Made by a program: the position numbers and the translations under genes. Positions 59,922 through 64,000 of a DNA stretch of 64,000 bases are shown here, piece by piece. This stretch comes from Actinomyces sp. oral taxon 171 str. F0337. GTDB taxonomy: Bacteria; Actinomycetota; Actinomycetes; Actinomycetales; Actinomycetaceae. The stretch is taken from NCBI RefSeq assembly GCF_005696555.1, contig NZ_CP040005.1, positions 620,001-684,000 of the forward strand, written 5' to 3'. A model generated the notes under the pieces. That model saw only the letters and a list, made by a program, of their open reading frames with translations, was not told the origin of the DNA and did no database searches. Numbering within the stretch: position 1 is the first letter of the stretch; each line of letters opens with the position of its first letter.

Positions 59922-60656
59922 TCAGTGCTGGCCGTAGACGTGCTGGTATCGGTCGTTGAGGCGATCCACCATGTCGGCCGGAATCGGCTTCACGTCGCCG
60001 AGCTGCTCGGCGATGCTCATCGTGCGGGCGACCTCCTCGCACATGACGGCGGCCTTGACGGCGTCGTGCGCGTCCTTGCCAACGGTGAAGGGACCGTGAT
60101 TGGCCATGAGGACCGCCGGCGACCTCGAGCCCTCCAGGGTCTCCACGATGCCGCGGCCGATCGAGTCGTCGCCGATGAGGGCGAAGGGACCGATCGGGAT
60201 GTCGCCGCCGAACTCGTCGCCCATCATCGTCAGGGCGCAGGGGATCGGCTCGCGGCGCGCGGCCCAGGCGGTGGCGTAGGGGGAGTGGGTGTGGACGACG
60301 CCGCCGACGTCATCGCGGTGCCGGTAGACGTAGGCGTGTGCGGCGGTGTCCGATGAGGGCGTCAGCGAGGCCGGCGTCCCGTCGTCGATCTTCTCGCCGT
60401 CGAGCGTGCAGACCACCATGGTGTCCGCGGTCAGCTCGTCGTAGGAGACGCCGGATGGCTTGATGACGAACAGGTCGGTCTTGATGGGGCCGTCGCCGCG
60501 GTCGACGATGACCCTTTCGGAGACGTTGCCGGCGGTCCATACCACCAGGCCCCACCGGGGGAGCTCGGCGTGCAGGGCGGCCACCCGCCGTCTGGTGTCC
60601 GCAACCGCCCCCTTCGTCTGCTCGTCAAGGTCGGCCAGCCTGATTCTCTCGCTCAT
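59922..60656 (-). CDS. ulaF: L-ribulose-5-phosphate 4-epimerase (UlaF/AraD family)
   Basis: Class II aldolase-family epimerase of 244 residues converting L-ribulose 5-phosphate to D-xylulose 5-phosphate. The family marks are GNVSER, KPSGVSYDELTADTMVV, the metal-binding HTHSPYATAWA and the third metal His in NHGPFTVG. I chose ATG 60656 (MSERIRLADL) with AAAGGAG seven bases upstream, over one at 60695. It faces the operon at 54705-59784 but carries an operator-like TGAAC site 83 bases upstream, which ties it to the same regulon. It completes the route to the pentose phosphate pathway. Confidence 0.88.
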   Translation of the reverse strand: MSERIRLADLDEQTKGAVADTRRRVAALHAELPRWGLVVWTAGNVSERVIVDRGDGPIKTDLFVIKPSGVSYDELTADTMVVCTLDGEKIDDGTPASLTPSSDTAAHAYVYRHRDDVGGVVHTHSPYATAWAARREPIPCALTMMGDEFGGDIPIGPFALIGDDSIGRGIVETLEGSRSPAVLMANHGPFTVGKDAHDAVKAAVMCEEVARTMSIAEQLGDVKPIPADMVDRLNDRYQHVYGQH

Positions 60657-60738
60657 GCGTGCGCTCCTTTGGTCGTCAGTGATATCCGGTTTCACCGACG
60701 ATTCTTCGGAGCCGGCGGACCCTCGTCACCACGCCTGA

Positions 60739-60752
60739 CGCACGAATGTTCA
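60739..60752 (-). promoter_or_regulatory. SorC-type operator variant before ulaF
   Basis: The minus strand reads TGAAC-ATTC-GTGCG. Its first 11 bases are identical to the operator at 54561, while the right half departs from GTTCA. It ends 83 bases before the ulaF start. Confidence 0.5.
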
Positions 60753-60926
60753 TAGCCGTTCCCAGGGGCTGTTGCGAAAGCAGGGTGGAGGACCTCACGC
60801 TCGCTCGTGCTGCATGAGTCCCTGCCCCCTCGTGGACGCGCACCGACCTGTTTGCTACTGGTCTCTCAATCGTCCGCGGACAGTGCGGATGACCATGAGG
60901 ATGACGCCTCCCTGTGCGTCGGTCTC

Positions 60927-62312
60927 CTAGGTCTGCCAGGCGGTGGCCGGGTAGAAGCCGGCCTCGTTGCAGAATCCGTAGGGCGTCACCGTCGCCATCT
61001 CGTGCTGGCCACCGGTCGGGGACTCCAGGACCACCTTGCCGGTGTCCAGGTTGATGAGGCGCAGACGGCCGCCATTAAGGGCGAGGTAGAGGATGGAGCC
61101 GTAGATCGCCGCACTCTTGTAGAACTCCTTCTCGGTGGACTTCCGGGTGAGCAGCGCGGTCGCGGAGCCGTTCTTGCGGACCTGGATGTAGTCGGTCCTC
61201 CTGATGACGTATCCGTTGCTCGCGGTGAGGTTGGCGTGCTTGTCCTCCCCGTCCACCGGCAGGTCCGCCAGCTCGGTCCGCTCGCCAGTGGTGAGGTTGA
61301 TGCAGAGCTCGGGGTAGGGCGGCACTTTCGTGCGGCTGTCGACGGCGTAGAGATATCCCTGGTGCACGAGCAGGGCACTCATGTTCTCGATGGGGTGAGC
61401 GACACCGTCGGCGAGCGTGACAATGGCCGTCTGGACCTTCTCGTCATCACTGAGCAGGGCCACCGCCTCACCGCCCTCCACCGCACAGAAGTTCTGGGAC
61501 GTGGTGGAGGCCAGATCAAACTGTACGGACAGGTCCTTCGTTGACAGCCGCAGGGCTCGGTGCGGGACGCTGACGGTGACCAGGAGGTCGGCGCCGTCGG
61601 AGGTCAGCGTGATCGAGGAGCCGGCGCGGTACGTCGACTCCCTCGCCTTGAGGGCAAGATTCTCCCCGAGCACCGCGCTGGCGACGATGCGCCGGTCGGC
61701 CAGACGGATCTTGAGCAGACTGACTCGTCCTCGGTTCTTGGGGCGCTGGTCGACGACGTCCTCGCGACCGGTGATGAGGTAGGCGAACTCGTCGTCGCAC
61801 GTACCGGCGCAGGTGAACTGCTCGGTGACGACTGTGCCGGGGCTGGGGACGACACGGCTTCCTGAGGGAACGCCACCGACCTGGGGAACGGTCATCGGCT
61901 CGATGCGGTACCCGTGCTCGGAGTCGTCCGGCACGAGGGTGTAGGTCTTCGGCCCATTCAGGTCCACGATGATGGGGCGGTCGCCGGACAGGGCGGCGGT
62001 GTCGTCGTCGTCGCTGTTGACGTCATAGGCGATGAGAAAGGAGCCGTGGGCGGTCTCGATCATCGCATTGGTCGGCCACGGATGATTCTGATTCTCCTTG
62101 ATGCGCAGGGGCCACACCGCCTCACTGCCGAAGCTGGTCGGGATGGCGGTCGCCTTCGGGGGCGTGGACAATGATGCGTGAAGGACCGTGGGGGGCTGGG
62201 GAGTCAGCGTGCGTGCGATGCGCTGCCTCATGCTCGCGCAGCCGCTCAAGGACAGCGCACCGGCGCTCGCGGTGGCGCCGAGTGCGGCGGTGAGGAAGAC
62301 GCGACGACGCAT
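60927..62312 (-). CDS. Secreted lipoprotein, probable beta-propeller
   Basis: Lipoprotein of 461 residues with an RRR-type signal peptide and lipobox (MRRRVFLTAALGATASAGAL, then LSGC with the lipidated Cys at residue 25). The mature part alternates beta-rich blocks such as SIPTSFGSEAVWPLRIKEN, LLVTVSVPHRALRLS and YLYAVDSRTKVP, loosely resembling WD/PQQ-type propellers. The RRR pair at the start may mean Tat export. No neighbour suggests a role and no family is recognised with confidence. Confidence 0.7.
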   Translation of the reverse strand: MRRRVFLTAALGATASAGALSLSGCASMRQRIARTLTPQPPTVLHASLSTPPKATAIPTSFGSEAVWPLRIKENQNHPWPTNAMIETAHGSFLIAYDVNSDDDDTAALSGDRPIIVDLNGPKTYTLVPDDSEHGYRIEPMTVPQVGGVPSGSRVVPSPGTVVTEQFTCAGTCDDEFAYLITGREDVVDQRPKNRGRVSLLKIRLADRRIVASAVLGENLALKARESTYRAGSSITLTSDGADLLVTVSVPHRALRLSTKDLSVQFDLASTTSQNFCAVEGGEAVALLSDDEKVQTAIVTLADGVAHPIENMSALLVHQGYLYAVDSRTKVPPYPELCINLTTGERTELADLPVDGEDKHANLTASNGYVIRRTDYIQVRKNGSATALLTRKSTEKEFYKSAAIYGSILYLALNGGRLRLINLDTGKVVLESPTGGQHEMATVTPYGFCNEAGFYPATAWQT

Positions 62313-62358
62313 GATGACCTGCCCGGTGACGACTCTGCTGGTCTGACGGGGATATGTT

Positions 62359-62405
62359 ACGTGGCCGGGTGCGGTTGGGTGGAGAAATACCGCACTCGGC
62401 CACGT
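62359..62405 (-). terminator. Hairpin terminator of flotillin gene
   Basis: A 17-base stem with one G-U pair (62359-62375 and 62389-62405), 34 bases past the flotillin stop on the minus strand. Confidence 0.7.
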
Positions 62406-62439
62406 CGATGATCTTGTTTTGTTGCGGACCGGCCGGCTG

Positions 62440-63918
62440 TCAGTGCTCCGGGTGCTCGACGACGACGACCGGGGCTGCGCCGTCCTGGTTATCGCGGTCG
62501 GCGTGGTTAGCGGAGCCGGCGTGGTCGGCGGAGGCGTCCGAGCCCGGCAGGTGGCTGCCCACCATGTCGGTCAGTCCGGTGCCCACGAGGCTGCGCAGGA
62601 TGAGATCGAGCTGCTCGACGTTGTTGGCCACCGCCTTGGGCAGGGCGGAGGCGCCCTCGGTGGAGATGATCGACAGGTCGCGCACGCTGGCCAGCGGCTC
62701 GCTCAGGGCCCTGGCGATCTCGGGGGCCTTGTCCAGCAGCATCTGGCGGGTGGCAGCCTCGCCGTACTTGGCCAGGGCGTCCGCCTTGTCACTCATGGCC
62801 TTGGCCTCGGCCTCACCGGCGGCGCGGATCGTGTCGGCCTCGGCCTGGCCTCGGGCCGCGATGGCCTCGGCCTCGGCGCGGGCCTGGGCGGCGGTCGCCT
62901 TGGCCTCGGCCTCGGCGCGGGCCACGGTGGCCTGGGCCTGGGCCTCGGCGTCCAGGCGGGTGCGCTCGGCGTCGGCCTGGGCCCGTAGCAGCGCCTCGGT
63001 CTTGGAGGCCTGAGCCTCCTGCTCGCGCTGGTAGCGGGCGGCGTCGGCGGGCTTGCGCACCGTGGAGTCCAGCTCGCGCTCGGTCAGGGCGGCCTTGGCC
63101 TCGGCCGCCTCCTGCCCGATGATGGCGATCTCGCGCTCCTTGGCGGCGCGGGCGATCGGGCCGGCGGAGTCGGCGTCGGCCTGGGCCTTGTCCGTCTCGG
63201 CCTTGAGCTGGGCCTGACGCAGGGACAGGTCGCGCTCGCGCTCGGCGATCTGCTGACGGGAGGTGACCTCGGCGTCGCGGGCCTCGCGCTCGGCGTTGGC
63301 CCGCGCGATGCGGGCGTCCTTCTCGACGCGCTGCTGCTCGGGCACACCCAGGGACTCGATGTAACCACCGGCGTCGGTGATCTCGGAGACCTGGAGCATG
63401 TCGATCTCCAGACCCATGTTGGCCATGATGCTCTTGGCGTCGTCGAAGACGTTGCGCTGCAGGGCGTCGCGGTCGGAGATGAGGTCGGTGACCGTCATGT
63501 GGCCGATGATCGAGCGCAGGGAGCCGATGAGCGCCTCCCGTGCGGAGTCGGCGATGGCCTGGTCCGTGTTGGGCTTGCCCAGGAAGCGCTTGGCCGCGGC
63601 GCGCACCTGCTCGTCGGAGTCGCCCACCTTGACGGCGGCGACGGCGGCGACGTTGACGTTGATCTTGTTCTCGTCCTCGGCAGTGACCTTGAAGCCGATC
63701 GTGGTCTGGGTGAAGGGCAGGTACTGGATGGTCTGGATGATCGGCAGGACGAAGTCGCGTCCACCGGGGTGGACGATCTTGACCGTGCCCCGGTTCGATC
63801 CGGAGATCAGGCCGGTGAGGTTGGAGGGGACGACGACGATGCGGCTGAACAGGTAGGCGACTGCCGCCAGCACGATGATGGCGACGACGGCGATCAGACC
63901 GATGACTGATACACCCAT
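62440..63918 (-). CDS. Flotillin-family (SPFH) membrane scaffold
   Basis: Flotillin-like protein of 492 residues. An N-terminal membrane helix (VIGLIAVVAIIVLAAVAYLF) is followed by the SPFH/Band 7 domain (RGTVKIVHPGGRDFVLPIIQ, VNVAAVAAVKVGDSDEQVRA), then a long Ala/Glu/Lys/Arg-rich coiled coil with many AEAxA repeats (about residues 215-400) and an acidic His/Asp-rich tail. Such proteins form membrane microdomains in bacteria. The usual NfeD partner is not visible within the window. The upstream 82 bases to the end hold no clear promoter. Confidence 0.88.
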   Translation of the reverse strand: MGVSVIGLIAVVAIIVLAAVAYLFSRIVVVPSNLTGLISGSNRGTVKIVHPGGRDFVLPIIQTIQYLPFTQTTIGFKVTAEDENKINVNVAAVAAVKVGDSDEQVRAAAKRFLGKPNTDQAIADSAREALIGSLRSIIGHMTVTDLISDRDALQRNVFDDAKSIMANMGLEIDMLQVSEITDAGGYIESLGVPEQQRVEKDARIARANAEREARDAEVTSRQQIAERERDLSLRQAQLKAETDKAQADADSAGPIARAAKEREIAIIGQEAAEAKAALTERELDSTVRKPADAARYQREQEAQASKTEALLRAQADAERTRLDAEAQAQATVARAEAEAKATAAQARAEAEAIAARGQAEADTIRAAGEAEAKAMSDKADALAKYGEAATRQMLLDKAPEIARALSEPLASVRDLSIISTEGASALPKAVANNVEQLDLILRSLVGTGLTDMVGSHLPGSDASADHAGSANHADRDNQDGAAPVVVVEHPEH

Positions 63919-64000
63919 ACGGGGTTCCTTTCTGTGCGGAGAGACGGGATGAAGAAGGAGGAAGGAGGAGGACGGCGGGGGAAGGGACGGCGCGAGCGAC

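Noticed and set aside
1..64000. tRNA, rRNA, CRISPR array, insertion sequences or integrase
   Set aside because: No cloverleaf, rRNA, regularly spaced repeat, or transposase pattern was found by eye; short RNA genes could still be missed.

Overview
The window is high-GC DNA with short intergenic gaps, many 4-base ATGA or GTGA gene overlaps, GTG and TTG starts and DtxR-type iron boxes. With genes such as disA-radA, RloAB-like and multi-DivIVA proteins, this points to an actinobacterium. Actinomyces or a close relative is my best inference, but no rRNA gene is present to prove it. I see no tRNA, rRNA, CRISPR array, insertion sequence or prophage.

Layout. 86-1997 is a two-gene AAA ATPase / RloB-like pair, probably anti-phage. 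It converges on an operon (1994-3879) of a pentapeptide-repeat protein and two double-DivIVA proteins. 4092-8399 is an iron-siderophore ABC importer operon behind a DtxR-type box. 8513-20271 is a polyamine/GABA catabolic island: gabT-gdhA-gabD on one strand, a divergent PucR regulator, then a PatD-like dehydrogenase, a stress protein, an APC permease and a class III aminotransferase. Together these could take putrescine to succinate while GDH regenerates 2-oxoglutarate. 20394-20537 is the remnant of a peptide transporter gene. Lactate genes are spread over 20702-33816: FMN-type LldD, iron-sulphur LutABC and an LldP permease. Between them lie an OmpA-domain lipoprotein, a mannitol dehydrogenase family enzyme, a TetR/GAP-protein cassette flanked by imperfect direct repeats, and a seven-repeat RCC1-like protein. 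34095-36140 is a P1B-like ATPase that lacks the usual CPC motif. 36372-42225 is a glycerol operon (glpD-glpF-glpK) divergent from a SorC-type regulator.

42357-50998 is mainly housekeeping: an ArgA-type acetyltransferase, mutY, disA, radA and several membrane proteins with low-complexity tails. From 51246 to 60656 lies the most interesting region. It holds transketolase, a second SorC regulator, an operon for a phosphotriesterase-family hydrolase, a UlaD-like decarboxylase with altered catalytic residues, a UlaE-like epimerase, a PfkB kinase and an MFS transporter, and a facing UlaF/AraD-like epimerase. This looks like a non-PTS version of the ascorbate/3-keto-L-gulonate route to D-xylulose 5-phosphate, which transketolase would drain. 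A shared palindrome, TGAAC-N4-GTTCA or a close variant, lies before transketolase, before the operon, before the epimerase and over the regulator's own start codon. The glycerol regulator's region has a sister palindrome, TGCAC-N4-GTGCA. The window closes with a lipoprotein and a flotillin.

All functional calls rest on reading motifs by eye. No database search was run.
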